DNA of 64,000 nucleotides from Pengzhenrongella sp031582905. Its GTDB lineage: Bacteria; Actinomycetota; Actinomycetes; Actinomycetales; Cellulomonadaceae. How positions within the stretch are numbered: the stretch's first letter is position 1; every line of letters starts with the position of its first letter. The notes below the pieces were generated by a model. The model saw nothing but the letters and a program-made list of their open reading frames with translations. It was not told the DNA's origin and did no database searches. The translations under genes were made by a program, and so were the position numbers. The stretch covers positions 1,364,001-1,428,000 of the forward strand of contig NZ_CP133990.1 in the NCBI RefSeq assembly GCF_031582905.1, read 5' to 3'. This document shows positions 19,759 through 28,990 of this stretch, in pieces.

Positions 19759-19786
19759 GGCGTCACCAACCTCATGAGCCACAACA
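19759..19786 (-). repeat. IS481 right terminal inverted repeat
   Basis: Reverse complement begins TGTTGTGGCTCATG and then matches the left end. It is followed directly by the second TCTAGG target copy at 19787-19792. Confidence 0.93.
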
Positions 19787-19864
19787 TCTAGGGCCTCGGC
19801 ACGACGCCGCCGGCGCTGTCGATGCCGTTGATGCCGTGAATGCCGGCGGGTCGGACGCTCCAGA

Positions 19865-20666
19865 TCACGCGGGGGTGGTCGCGGCCGCGAAGGTGAGGAC
19901 CGGGCGTCCCGTCAGGGGATGGCGCAGCACGGTGGTCGAGACGCCGTAGACGGGGTCCAGCACCTCGGGCACGAGCACGTCGTCGACGGGGCCGGCCGCG
20001 ACGACGCGGCCGCGGGAGAGCACCACGACGTGGTCGCAGTAGGCGGCGGCGAGGTTGAGGTCGTGCAGGGCGACGAGCGCCGTCGTGCCGGCGCCGGCGG
20101 ACCCGCGCACGAGGTGGAGCGCGGCGAGCTGGGCCGCGACGTCGAGGTGGTTGGTCGGCTCGTCGAGGAGGAGCAGCTCGGGCTCCTGGGCCAGTGCCCG
20201 CGCGAGGTGCACCCGCTGCCGCTCGCCGCCGGACAGCGTGCCGAACCGCCGGTCGGCGAGGCCCGCGAGGTCCACCGCGGCGAGGGCGGTGCGGACCGCG
20301 GCGACGTCGGCGGGGAGTCCGCCGCCCAGCGCGAGCGGTGGGGGTGCGGCCCAGCGCGACGGCGTCGTGCACGGAGAGGTCCACCTCGGTCTGCGCGTCC
20401 TGCTCCACGAGGGCGACCCGGTGGGCACGGTCGCGGGGGCGCAGCGCGAGCAGGTCGTCGCCGCGCCACAGCACCGCGCCGGTGGACGACGACCGCCCGG
20501 GCAGGGCGCCGCCCACGCCCGCGACGAGGCGCAGCAGGGTCGACTTGCCCGAGCCGTTGGGTCCGAGCAGACCGGTGACGGTGCCCTCCGGGACGGTGAG
20601 GTCGACGTCGTGCAGGATCGTCGCGTCACCGACCCGCCAGCCGCCGCCTCGCACCTGCAGGGTCAT
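19865..20666 (-). CDS. ABC transporter ATPase (FecE/BtuD type), frameshifted
   Basis: Cytoplasmic ATPase of a metal-chelate or cofactor importer. Walker A is GPNGSGKST; the signature is LSGGERQRV; Walker B is ELLLLDEPTNHLD; the H-loop is ALHDLN. The frame changes near 20345, in a C run between DAVALGRTP and LPADVAAVRTALA (net +1 or -2). Repaired length is about 267 residues. The ATG overlaps the stop of the permease gene (ATGA). The IS481 element lies about 80 bp beyond the 3' end and does not disturb the gene. Confidence 0.9.
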
Positions 20667-21868
20667 GCCGCGGCCCGGCGGCGGCGCAGGATCCACGCGA
20701 ACACGGGGGCCCCGATGAACGCCGTCAGCACGCCGACCGGCAGCTCGCGGGGGGCGAACACCGTGCGAGCGAGCGTGTCCGCCCAGATGAGGAACGACGC
20801 GCCGACGAGCGCCGACAGCGGCAGCAGCACGCGGTGGCGGGCACCGACCAGCAGCCGCGTGGCGTGCGGGAGGATCAGGCCGATGAAGCCGATCGAGCCG
20901 CTGACGGCGACCATGCCGCCCGTCAGGAGTGCGACGCCGGTGAGCATGACCCAGCGGGTCCGCCGGACGTCGACGCCCAGCGCGGCGGCGGACGTGTCGC
21001 CGAAGGCGAAGGCGTCGAGCGTGCCGCCGGCCGAGGCCAGCAGCGTGCCGACGACGAGAAGCGCGGTCGTGGCGATCACGACGCTCGACCACGTCGCGCC
21101 GCCGAGCGAGCCCATCAGCCAGCTGAGGATCTCGCGGTAGGAGTCCCCGGTCGACGACCAGAAGATGACGAACGACGTCGCGGCGGCGCACAGCTGCGCG
21201 ACCGCGAGGCCGGCCAGCACCGTGCGCGTGGGGGTCAGGGCGCCGAGCGACCCGGCCAGCGCGAGGGTCGCGACGAGGGCCCCGGTGGCGCCGAGGAACG
21301 CCGCGGCCGGCAGCGCGACGCCGATTCCGAGCACGAGGACGCCGACCGCCCCCAGGGAGGCCCCGGAGGACAGCCCGAGCAGGTAGGGGTCGGCCAGCGG
21401 GTTGCGGGTCAGGCTCTGCATGACCGCGCCGGCCAGCGCGAGCCCGGCCCCGACGGCACCGGCGGTGAGCACGCGGGGCAGGCGCATCTCCCACACGATC
21501 GCGTCGCGCAGCTCGGTGAGCGGCGTGGTGCCCAGGCCGGCGTGCGAGGCGACCGACCGCCACACCTCCGTCGCGCTGATCTGGGCCGGGCCGACGGTGA
21601 TGGAGAGCACGACCGAGGCCGCGAGCAGGACGCCGGCGAGGACGACGAGGACCGGGGCGGGGACCGGCCGGCGGCGTCGGCCGGCGTCGGAGCGGTCGAG
21701 GTTGCTCGCGCCGGTGCCTGCGTCCACGCTGTCGCCGGTGCGCTCGCCGGTGCGCTCGCCGGTGGGCTCGCCGCCCGTGCCGAGCGCGCGCCCGGACCGC
21801 GGGGACGTGGCCCCGGCGGCGTCGGGGACGGCGCGGGCTCCGCTGCGGGGGTGGGCGGTCTGGGTCAC
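20663..21868 (-). CDS. FecCD-family ABC transporter permease
   Basis: 401-residue integral membrane permease of the BtuC/FecCD family, intact. After a long polar, Gly/Thr-rich N-terminal tail (about 65 residues) come about ten helices. Family markers are RLPRVLTAGAVGAGLALAGA, MQSLTRNPLADPYLLGLSSG, and the gate segment SGSIGFIGLILPHATRLLVG. The start is GTG. It lies between the binding protein and the ATPase, with a 4-bp overlap on the ATPase side. The tail includes a repeated GERTGERTG motif. Confidence 0.93.
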   Translation of the reverse strand: MTQTAHPRSGARAVPDAAGATSPRSGRALGTGGEPTGERTGERTGDSVDAGTGASNLDRSDAGRRRRPVPAPVLVVLAGVLLAASVVLSITVGPAQISATEVWRSVASHAGLGTTPLTELRDAIVWEMRLPRVLTAGAVGAGLALAGAVMQSLTRNPLADPYLLGLSSGASLGAVGVLVLGIGVALPAAAFLGATGALVATLALAGSLGALTPTRTVLAGLAVAQLCAAATSFVIFWSSTGDSYREILSWLMGSLGGATWSSVVIATTALLVVGTLLASAGGTLDAFAFGDTSAAALGVDVRRTRWVMLTGVALLTGGMVAVSGSIGFIGLILPHATRLLVGARHRVLLPLSALVGASFLIWADTLARTVFAPRELPVGVLTAFIGAPVFAWILRRRRAAA

Positions 21869-21935
21869 GGCCGGGTCGCCGTCGTCGGTGTCGTCGCTGT
21901 CATCGCTGTCGTGGCTGTCGCCGGTGTCACGGCTG

Positions 21936-23071
21936 TCACTCCGGGACGCGGAGGTCGGCGAGCTGGCCCGCGAGGTCGTGCACGGCGTCGACGGTCCGGA
22001 CGCCGGCCTCGGTGGCGGGGAACGGGACGACGAGGTAGCTGCCCTCGCGGACGGCCGTCAGGCGCGCGGTCGCGGGGTTGCCCTCGAGGACGTCGATCTT
22101 CTTCTCGGCCGTGTTCCACTCGGCGTCGACCAGGACGATGACATCGGGGTCCGCCGCCACGACCTCCTCCCAGGCGAACGACGTCCAGGTGTCGCGGACG
22201 TCGCCGGCGATGTTCTCGAGCCCGACGGCGTCCATGACGAGCTGCGGTGCACCGATGCCGGCGCCGACGTACGGGACGTCCGAGCCCGAGGAGTACCAGA
22301 GGGCGGTGCGGCCGGCGTCGTCCGGGACGACGTCGTCGAGCCGGGCGCGCTGGTCGGCGACCAGGTCGGCGGCGGCCTGCGGCGCGCCGAAGAGCCGGCC
22401 CGCCTCCTCGATCTCCGCGAAGACGTCGTCGAAGGTCAGCGGGTCGGGCTGGTACCCGGCGGTCCGGCAGGCCGACGGTGACACGTAGGACGCCACCCCG
22501 AGCTCGGCCAGCGCCGCGCGCTCGCCGGCGCTCTCGGTGGAGAAGCTGCTCTCCCAGCCGGCGTAGACGAGGTCGGGCTCGAGCGTGAGGACGGCCTCGG
22601 GGCCGGGGGCGCGCTCCGAGAGCACCGGCAGGTCGGTCGCGGCCGCAGCGAGGGACTCGGGCACGGGGCCGTCGAGGAACGACGCGCCCACGATCCGGTC
22701 ACCCAGCCCGAGGGCGAGGAGCATCTCGGTGGTGCTCGACTTGATGGTCACGATGCGCTCGGGCGGGGCGTCCACCGTGACGTCGAACCCGCAGTTGTCG
22801 ACCGTGACGGGGTAGCCGGCCTCGGCGCCCTGGCCTGCACCGGCGGAGCCGCCGCCGCCCTCGCCCGCACCGGCAGAGGCGCTCGCGTCCCCAGCGGTCG
22901 GGGCGTCGTCGGCGGATCCGCCGGAGGATGCCGCGCCGGCGGACGAGCAGCCGGCGAGGACGAGCGCCGCGAGGAGACCGAGGGCACCTGTCGTTCGGCG
23001 GGCCGCCGGTCGGTTCGGGCGGTCACCGGTCGCGCGCGCGGGGACGGGGTCGAGGGGGCAGCGGTCGGCAT
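21936..23071 (-). CDS. ABC transporter substrate-binding lipoprotein (siderophore/cobalamin/F420-0 type), frameshifted
   Basis: Class III binding protein (PeriplaBP_2 fold). The lipobox is LVLAGCSS, followed by an Ala/Gly/Ser linker. The two lobes carry VTVDAPPERIVTIKSSTTEM and AWEEVVAADPDVIVLVDAEW. The likely ATG at 23071 (MPTAAPSTPSPRARP) is one frame off from the lipobox region; the frame changes near 22993, a net loss of one base. Repaired length is about 378 residues. The sequence resembles the class described as 'proposed F420-0 ABC transporter' in actinobacteria. Iron-siderophore or cobalamin cannot be excluded. It is the first gene of the importer operon. Confidence 0.87.
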
Positions 23072-23205
23072 GGGGGCTCCGGGAGGGTCGGTGGAGGCGG
23101 CGCACAGCGCGCGGCGTCGGACCAGCTGCCCAAAGTCGGAGCAAGCGCACAGGGCCAACTCCGACCCCGGGATCCCGATGTCCATTTGTACCCCAGGACG
23201 GCGTC

Positions 23206-23241
23206 GGACCCCGTACCGAGACGGGTCGGTACGGGGTCCGG
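23206..23241 (-). terminator. Hairpin terminator after the 79-residue gene
   Basis: Perfect 15-bp stem, CGGACCCCGTACCGA pairing with TCGGTACGGGGTCCG, around a 6-base loop. It lies 60 bp past the stop of the minus-strand small gene and before the importer operon, separating the two transcripts. Confidence 0.85.
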
Positions 23242-23302
23242 TGCGGTCGTGCCGCGGTGGTGGTGTCGTCGCGCTGCCGTCGTGGCGCGGTGAGGCGCCG
23301 CG

Positions 23303-23542
23303 TCAGCCCGCCGAGCTGAGCCGGCCGGCGAGCATCGACTTGCCGAGGTCGGCTCCCTTGCGACTGTCGGCCTGAGCCTTGCGGAAGAACTCCGCGAGCT
23401 CGGTGTCACCGTCGCGGTCGGCGTCGTCGATGTACGTCTGCAGGCGCAGCACGTTGCTCAGGCACGCCTCGACGAACCAGATGAGGTTGTAGTCCTTGTC
23501 CTTCGTCCCGGTCAGGGCGCCGGTCTCGCCGTCGATCGCCAT
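23303..23542 (-). CDS. Conserved small actinobacterial protein, function unknown
   Basis: 79-residue soluble, acidic protein. The core LIWFVEACLSNVLRLQTYIDDA followed by LAEFFRKAQADSRKGADLGK looks like two amphipathic helices, a layout I recognise from many actinobacterial genomes without a known function. A GGAGG ribosome site lies just before the ATG (AGGAGGACCACG). It is monocistronic: a terminator follows and the neighbours are unrelated. An invariant-looking GTKDKDYNL segment precedes the helices. Confidence 0.85.
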   Translation of the reverse strand: MAIDGETGALTGTKDKDYNLIWFVEACLSNVLRLQTYIDDADRDGDTELAEFFRKAQADSRKGADLGKSMLAGRLSSAG

Positions 23543-23696
23543 CGTGGTCCTCCTGTCGGATCCTGCGGACTGCGGGCCCGCGGTGCGTGCCCGAGGTCGA
23601 CGTTACGACCGGGTGGGCGGGTCCGCACGGGTCCGGGCGCCTGCGGCTCCGACGGGTCGGGGCACCCGGTGCCTCGAGGTCGTCCGGGGGCGCGGC

Positions 23697-24821
23697 TCAG
23701 CGCGCGGCCGCGGCGCGGTGGCCGGCGAGCAGCGTGTCGATCACCCGGGTGGTGCGCAGCGCCGTGCGTCCCGTGCTCGGGCACCGGCCGCGACCGGTGA
23801 GCTCGTCCACGACGGTCTGGATGAGGGGCAGCTGCACCGTCTCGGGGTTCGGCGCGCTCACCTCGCGGGTGCCGCCGGGGGTCACGACGCGGATCGGCTC
23901 GCGGCCGAAGCTGGAGAAGCGCAGCGACCCGCCGTCACCGACGATCTCGACCTCGTCGAGCGACTCGGCGGCGTCGAACAGCCACAGCCCGGTCCCGTGC
24001 ACGCCGGACGCGAACGAGAAGCTTGCGGCGACGACGTCTTCGGCGAGAGGACCCACGGCGTCGGCGGTGCCGTCGACGTTGCCGGTGCCGACGTTGCCGG
24101 TGCCGGCGCTGCCGGTGCCGGCGTCGGCGGTGCTGTCGTCGGCGGTGCTGTCGGGGCTGACGGTGCCGCTCGTGCTCCTCGGCGGTGCGCCGGCCGCCAC
24201 CCCGCTGCAGTCGGTCACCGGTCCCAGCAGGTGGTCGAGCAGGTCGAGCGTGTGCGACCCGAGGTCGACGAACAGCCCACCGCCGGAGACCTCCGGGCGC
24301 AGCCGCCAGGGCAGGACGCCGTCGGGGGACGTCGGGGCGGGCCGCTGCAGCCGCACGCTGACGGCGCGCGGTGTGCCGATGGCGCCGTCGGCCAGGAGGG
24401 TCCCCACCGCGGTGAAGCGCGGGAGCGTCCGCCGGTAGTACGCGACGAAGAGCGGGACGCCGGCGCGGTCGGCGGCGTCGATCATCGCCTCGCACTCGGC
24501 CGACGTTCGCGCCATCGGCTTCTCGACGTAGACGGGCTTGCCCGCGGCCGCGACCCGGATCGCGTAGTCGGCGTGTGAGTCCGGGGGCGTCGCGATGTAC
24601 ACCGCGTCCACGTCCGGGTCGGCGATGAGGGCGTCCGCGTCGTCGTACCACCGGGGCACGCCGTGCCGGCGGGCGTAGTCGGCGGCACGTACGCCGTCAC
24701 GTCGCATGACGGCGACGAGCTCGGACCCTTCGGCCTGCTGGAAGCCCGGTCCGCTCTTGGTCTCGGTGACGTCGCCGACGCCGATGATGCCCCAGCGGAC
24801 CGGGCCCGTGATCGTTCGCAT
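23697..24821 (-). CDS. Gfo/Idh/MocA-family oxidoreductase with low-complexity insert
   Basis: NAD(P)-dependent dehydrogenase, 374 residues, intact. Rossmann motif GIIGVGDVTETKSGPGFQ; catalytic signature VYVEKPMA; GGGLFVDLGSHTLDLLDHLL in the C-terminal domain. Between TDCSGVAAGAPP and EDVVAASFSF there is a Thr/Asp/Gly-rich stretch of about 40 residues (GSAGTGNVGTGNVDG type), encoded by a DNA minisatellite at about 24060-24160. It replaces what is normally a short loop. The ATG at 24821 gives the family start. The substrate is unknown. Confidence 0.88.
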   Translation of the reverse strand: MRTITGPVRWGIIGVGDVTETKSGPGFQQAEGSELVAVMRRDGVRAADYARRHGVPRWYDDADALIADPDVDAVYIATPPDSHADYAIRVAAAGKPVYVEKPMARTSAECEAMIDAADRAGVPLFVAYYRRTLPRFTAVGTLLADGAIGTPRAVSVRLQRPAPTSPDGVLPWRLRPEVSGGGLFVDLGSHTLDLLDHLLGPVTDCSGVAAGAPPRSTSGTVSPDSTADDSTADAGTGSAGTGNVGTGNVDGTADAVGPLAEDVVAASFSFASGVHGTGLWLFDAAESLDEVEIVGDGGSLRFSSFGREPIRVVTPGGTREVSAPNPETVQLPLIQTVVDELTGRGRCPSTGRTALRTTRVIDTLLAGHRAAAAR

Positions 24822-24937
24822 GGTGGGGACCGTAGCGCCGCCGGTGGGCGTGGGTCCGTCGTCCGCGCCGGTGAGGGCCGTGACCGGCCGCGGGCGGTGG
24901 TCCGGTGCGCGCGGTGGACCGGTGCGGACAGCCGTGG

Positions 24938-26963
24938 TCAGGTGGGCAGCCGGGTCGACCACCACTGCAGGACGTGGTCGAACCGTGCCACGCGATGACG
25001 GGGCCGGCCCGACCGGGTCAGCTCGTGCCCCTCACCCGGGAACAGCAGCAGCTCGGTGTCCACGCCCCGCCGCTTGAGCTCGACGAACCACCGCTGACCC
25101 TGCTCCACCGGGCAGCGCCAGTCGTTCTCGGAGTGGATGACGAGCGTCGGCGTCCGGACGTCGCCGACGTGCGCCATCGGCGACTGCGCGGCGAGGGCAC
25201 CGGCGGCGTCGGGCGTGTCGTTGTCACCCAGGTACTGGAGCCCGAAGAACCAGCCGATGTCGCTGGACCCGACGAAGCTCACCGGGTCGAGGAAGCCGCG
25301 CTCGACGACGGCGGCGGTGAACCGCTGCGTGCGCGTGGTGAGCCACGCCGTGAGGTAGCCGCCGTAGGAGCCGCCCATGACGCCGGTGCGGTCGGCGTCG
25401 AGCGCCAGGCCGGGGTCGGCGAGGGCCGCGTCGAGGAGCGCGAGGACGTCGTCGGTGTCGACGGTGCCGAAGGCTCGCTGGATGGCGGTGCCGTGCGCGC
25501 GGCCGTACCCGGCGGAGCCGCGCGGATTGCCGTACACCACCGCGTACCCCGCCTCGGCGAGGACCTGCACCTCGTCGAACAGCGCGTGCGTGTACTGCGC
25601 GTACGGGCCGCCGTGGATCATGAGGATCACCGGGTGCGGTCCGGCGCCGTGCCGGTCGGCGTCGGGGAGCGCGACCCACCCGTGCACCGGGTAGCCGTCG
25701 GGGGCGGTGGCCGTGAGCTCACGCGGCGTGCGGATCCGGCCGGTCGCACGCAGGTCGGCCGAGAGGTCGGTGAGCCGGGTGGTGGTGCCCGACGACGCGT
25801 CGACGGCCAGGACGTCGCCCGCCGAGTTCGGGGCGGCCGCCGTGACGACGATGCGGCCGCCGTCCGGTGCGGCAGCGACGGCCTGCACGACCGCGGGCGA
25901 GTCGACCAGCACCCGTCCGGTCGGGGCATCGGCGGGTGCCACGTCGGCGGCGACGTCGGCCGGGAGCGCGACGAGCACGACGGCGCCGCGGCGCTGGTCG
26001 GCGACGAGCACCTCGTCGCCCGCGACGGCGAGCAGGCCGGGCACGAGGTCGACGGCGTCGACGTCGGTGCGGCGGTGGGGGACGGGGCTCGCGGCGGTGA
26101 GGTCGAGCGAGAACAGCCCGGTCTGCGACGCGACGAACTCCAGGCGCGTGGGCCCCTGGTCCGACGCGAGCATCCACAGGGTGCGGCCGTCGGCGGAGGG
26201 CAGCACGGTGTCGACCGCCAGCGTCGACGTGCCGGCGCCGTCGGTCAGCGGCCGCGGGGCGGTGGGGCCGTCCGCGCCGGGTCGCGCGTCGACGACGACG
26301 GCGTCGCGCAGCAGGTCCTCCTCGCGGCCGGGGTGCACGGCGCTGACGGCGACGAGGTGGTCGCCGTCGGGCAGCCAGCGATGGGCGCCGACGTCGGTGT
26401 CGCCCGCCGTGAGGGCGACCGGCTCCGGGAGGTCCCCGGGGCGCGGGTCGGTGGGGACGTCCACGACGAAGAGCTGCTGCGGGCGGTCGCGGAAGAACCC
26501 GGTTCCGTCACCGCGGTACCGGTAGGTGGTGATGTGGCGCGGGGGCTCCGCCCCGGGTCGCCGCCGGGGACGTAGCGGCCGTCCTCGGGGACGCGCGCCA
26601 GGTACGCCAGGCGCGCGCCGTCCGGGGAGAAGCGAGGCTCGGAGACCCCGAGCGGGGCGTCCGTCAGGCAGACCGGCTCGCCGCCGGACGCCTCGACGAC
26701 GTGGAGCTGGGGCTTGCCCGTCGGCTCCGACCGCAGGAACGCGATCCAGCGGCCGCCGGGGGAGAAGTCCGGCGCGGAGTCGCGGTGGCCGCGGGTGAGC
26801 CGGACAGGCTCGGTCGAGCCGTCGGCGGGAGCGCGCCACAGCTGACCGGTGTACTCGTCGGTGTCCGGGTCGGGTGTGGTGACCGGGAAGACGACCGTCG
26901 TCCCGTCGGGGCTGAGGGCGGGGGAACCGGGGTGCGCAGCAAGGCGACGTCAGCGGGGATCAC
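24938..26963 (-). CDS. Prolyl oligopeptidase-family (S9) serine peptidase, frameshifted twice
   Basis: Cytosolic peptidase with an N-terminal beta-propeller and a C-terminal alpha/beta hydrolase domain, S9C (acylaminoacyl-peptidase/DPP5-like). The nucleophile elbow is GGSYGGYLTAW; the acid is in HSENDWRCPVEQG; the His is in GEGHELTRSG. Propeller motifs of the SPDGTTVVF and FSPGGRWIAF type begin the protein. The GTG start at 26963 reads VIPADVALLRTP. The frame changes near 26928 and near 26550, each a net loss of one base at a C/G run. Repaired length is about 675 residues. No signal peptide is seen. Confidence 0.9.
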
Positions 26964-27007
26964 CCGGTCAAACTAGGCGGTTCGGGACGGACTCCTGAAC
27001 CGGGGGA

Positions 27008-27631
27008 TCAGCACCGGCGTGAGTCAATCCGGTCGGGTGCGGTGGCGGGCGATCGCTGCGCGCGCGAGCTCGCGCGTGGGAGGCGGCGTCGGGCGGGGGC
27101 GTCGTCGTCGGCGAGGGCGCGGCGACTCCGCGCAGCGAGTGCGCCGTCGTAGAGCAGCAACAGCTCGGTGGCGAGGCCGGCCGGGTCGGTGGCGCCCGTG
27201 GCCGCCGCGAGGCTGCGCAGGCGGTCGTCGAGGAACGCCGTGTCGGCGGCGAGCCACTGGTGGGCGGGGTGTGCCGGGTCGGTCACCTCCACGGCGGCGG
27301 CGAGGAAGGCGCACCCGCGCGTCGACGGGTGGTCGCGGTGGAACTCGTCCACGGCGTCGAAGATCGAGAGTGCGCGCTCGTCCGCGTCGGCACCGCACCG
27401 CTGCAGGACGTCGTCCCACGTCGCACGCCACCGCTCGTGGCGGCGCTGCAGGTAGGCCGCGACGAGGTGGTCCTTGCCGGCGAAGTGCGCGTAGAGGGTC
27501 GCCGGCGCCACCCCGGCACGGCGCAGGACGGCGTCGACCCCGGTCGCCGCGATGCCGCGCTCGTAGAAGAGCTCCTCGGCGGCGTCGAGCAAGCGCTCGC
27601 GCGCCGTTCCTCTCGCGCTCGTCGCCGCCAT
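27008..27631 (-). CDS. TetR-family regulator
   Basis: 207 residues. N-terminal DNA-binding domain ARERLLDAAEELFYERGIAA, then recognition helix VAPATLYAHFAGKDHLVAAYL. The ligand domain contains TRGCAFLAAAVEV, typical of the family. The C-terminus after about residue 170 (SRRALADDDAPARRRLPRA) is atypical, and a neighbouring frame gives a more usual RELARAAIARHRTRPD ending, so another small frame change near 27090 is possible. It is divergent from the MFS gene (21 bp apart) and very likely represses it and itself. Confidence 0.9.
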   Translation of the reverse strand: MAATSARGTARERLLDAAEELFYERGIAATGVDAVLRRAGVAPATLYAHFAGKDHLVAAYLQRRHERWRATWDDVLQRCGADADERALSIFDAVDEFHRDHPSTRGCAFLAAAVEVTDPAHPAHQWLAADTAFLDDRLRSLAAATGATDPAGLATELLLLYDGALAARSRRALADDDAPARRRLPRASSRAQRSPATAPDRIDSRRC

Positions 27632-27639
27632 GGCCCTAC

Positions 27640-27672
27640 TGTAACGACCACTATGGTGAAACGATCGTTACA
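27640..27672. promoter_or_regulatory. TetR-type operator spanning the divergent gap
   Basis: TGTAACGA at 27640-27647 and TCGTTACA at 27665-27672 form a perfect 8-bp inverted repeat. The right arm itself sits in the palindrome AACGATCGTT (27660-27669). It covers the gap and the first codons of the MFS gene, so binding would block both promoters. Confidence 0.75.
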
Positions 27673-28884
27673 GGTGCCGCGGTCGGGGACCGGATCGGCG
27701 GGCCTGCTGGCCTCCGGGGCGGGCCTGATCGCGGTGGCCTACGGGTTGGTGCGCTACGGCTACGGGCTGCAGCTGCCGCAGCTCACGGAGGACTTTGCGC
27801 TGTCGCCGGGGATCGCCGGGGCCATCGCATCGGGCAGCTTCGGCGCCTACTGCGTCGCCGCTCTGGCGGCGCAGCGCCTGATCGGCCGGCGCGGAGCGGG
27901 GGTGGTGCTGTGGTCGGCGGCCGCCCTGGCCGCGTCCGGTGCCTCGCTGGTCGCGGTGTCGTGGTCCACGGGGACGCTGGCGCTCGGTGTGCTCGTCGCA
28001 GGCAGCGCGGCGGGTGCGGCGTCCCCGGCACTCGTGGTCGCGGTCGCCTCGACGGTCCGCGAGCCGCTCGTGGCGCGGGCCCAGGCGATGGTGAATGCGG
28101 GCACCGGCATCGGGGTCGCCGTCACCGGTGCAGTGACGCTCGCCGCGCCGCAGGCGTGGCGTCCGCTCTGGGCCTGCGCCGCGGTGGCTGCCCTGCTCAC
28201 TGCTGCGGCGGTGGATCGTCGGACGTGCTGGCCCCCAGGGCCGCGGTTGCGCGCGACCACGGGGGAGGTCGTCGGGCGGTCCGGCGGGTCGGCGTGGGGA
28301 CGGCCATGCGCCGCCCGGTCGTCGCCGCCTTCGCCGCCGGCGCCGGCAGCGCAGCCGTGTGGACCTTCGGTCGCGACCTCGTCACCACCACCGGCGGGCT
28401 GCCGGAGCGGACCACCGCTGCACTGTGGTGCCTCCTCGGTGCTGCGGCCGTCCTCGGCGCGCTGAGCGGGGACGCCGTACGGGTGCTGGGTCTGCGACGT
28501 GCGTGGGTGCTCACGGCTGCCGCGACGGCCGCGGGGACCGCTGCGCTCGTCCTCGCTCCCGGGCAAACACTCGTCGCCGGTGTCGCCGGGGCGGTCTTCG
28601 GCGGCGCGTACACGGCACTCAGCGGCGTGCTGATCGCCTGGGCCGCCGCCCTCCGACCCCGAGCCGCCGGACAGGCCACCGCCACGGTTTTCATCGCCCT
28701 GACGGCCGGGCAGGCGCTGGGCGCCGTGGTGACCGGCGTGCTGGCCGGCCGCGCGGGGGCGCCGGCTGCCTTCTGGCTGTGCGCGGGCCTTCTTCTCGCC
28801 GCGGCCGCCGTCCGGCCCACGACGACGCCTGCCGGCGCGACGTCCGAGGAGACCTCGCGGGATGCCGAAGTCGCGGAACGGTGA
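27653..28884 (+). CDS. MFS transporter, frameshifted
   Basis: Membrane transporter of about 410 residues with about 12 helices. It begins MVKRSLQVPRSGTG, then GLIAVAYGLVRYGYGLQLPQ, and ASGSFGAYCVAALAAQRLIG contains the family's first cytoplasmic loop. The frame changes near 28222 (net loss of one base), and the second half (RRPVVAAFAAGAGSAAVWTF to 28884) reads on normally. Divergent control by the adjacent TetR protein suggests drug or metabolite efflux. The ATG lies between the operator arms. The substrate is unknown. Confidence 0.87.
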
Positions 28885-28990
28885 CGCCCGGGTGCGCAAC
28901 CTCCTGCTGTTGTGGCCTCGGTCGCGCCCCCGGTCGTCCCTGCCTCTGCCCTGCCCTCGGCCCGAAACGGTCGCCGGTCACCACGGGCAA

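Larger units (their letters stand above)
18672..19786. mobile_element. Complete IS481-family insertion sequence, 1115 bp
   Basis: The element is bounded by imperfect 28-bp inverted repeats (25 of 28 match) beginning TGTT, and is flanked by a direct repeat TCTAGG at 18666-18671 and 19787-19792. The 6-bp target fits the NCTAGN preference known for IS481. A single full-length DDE transposase gene fills the element on the minus strand. Intact ends, intact transposase and an intact target duplication mean a recent, probably active insertion. Confidence 0.95.

Noticed and set aside
23100..23200. Cobalamin riboswitch before the ABC importer
   Set aside because: No B12-box-like conserved core was seen upstream of the binding protein; only a terminator hairpin of the neighbouring gene.
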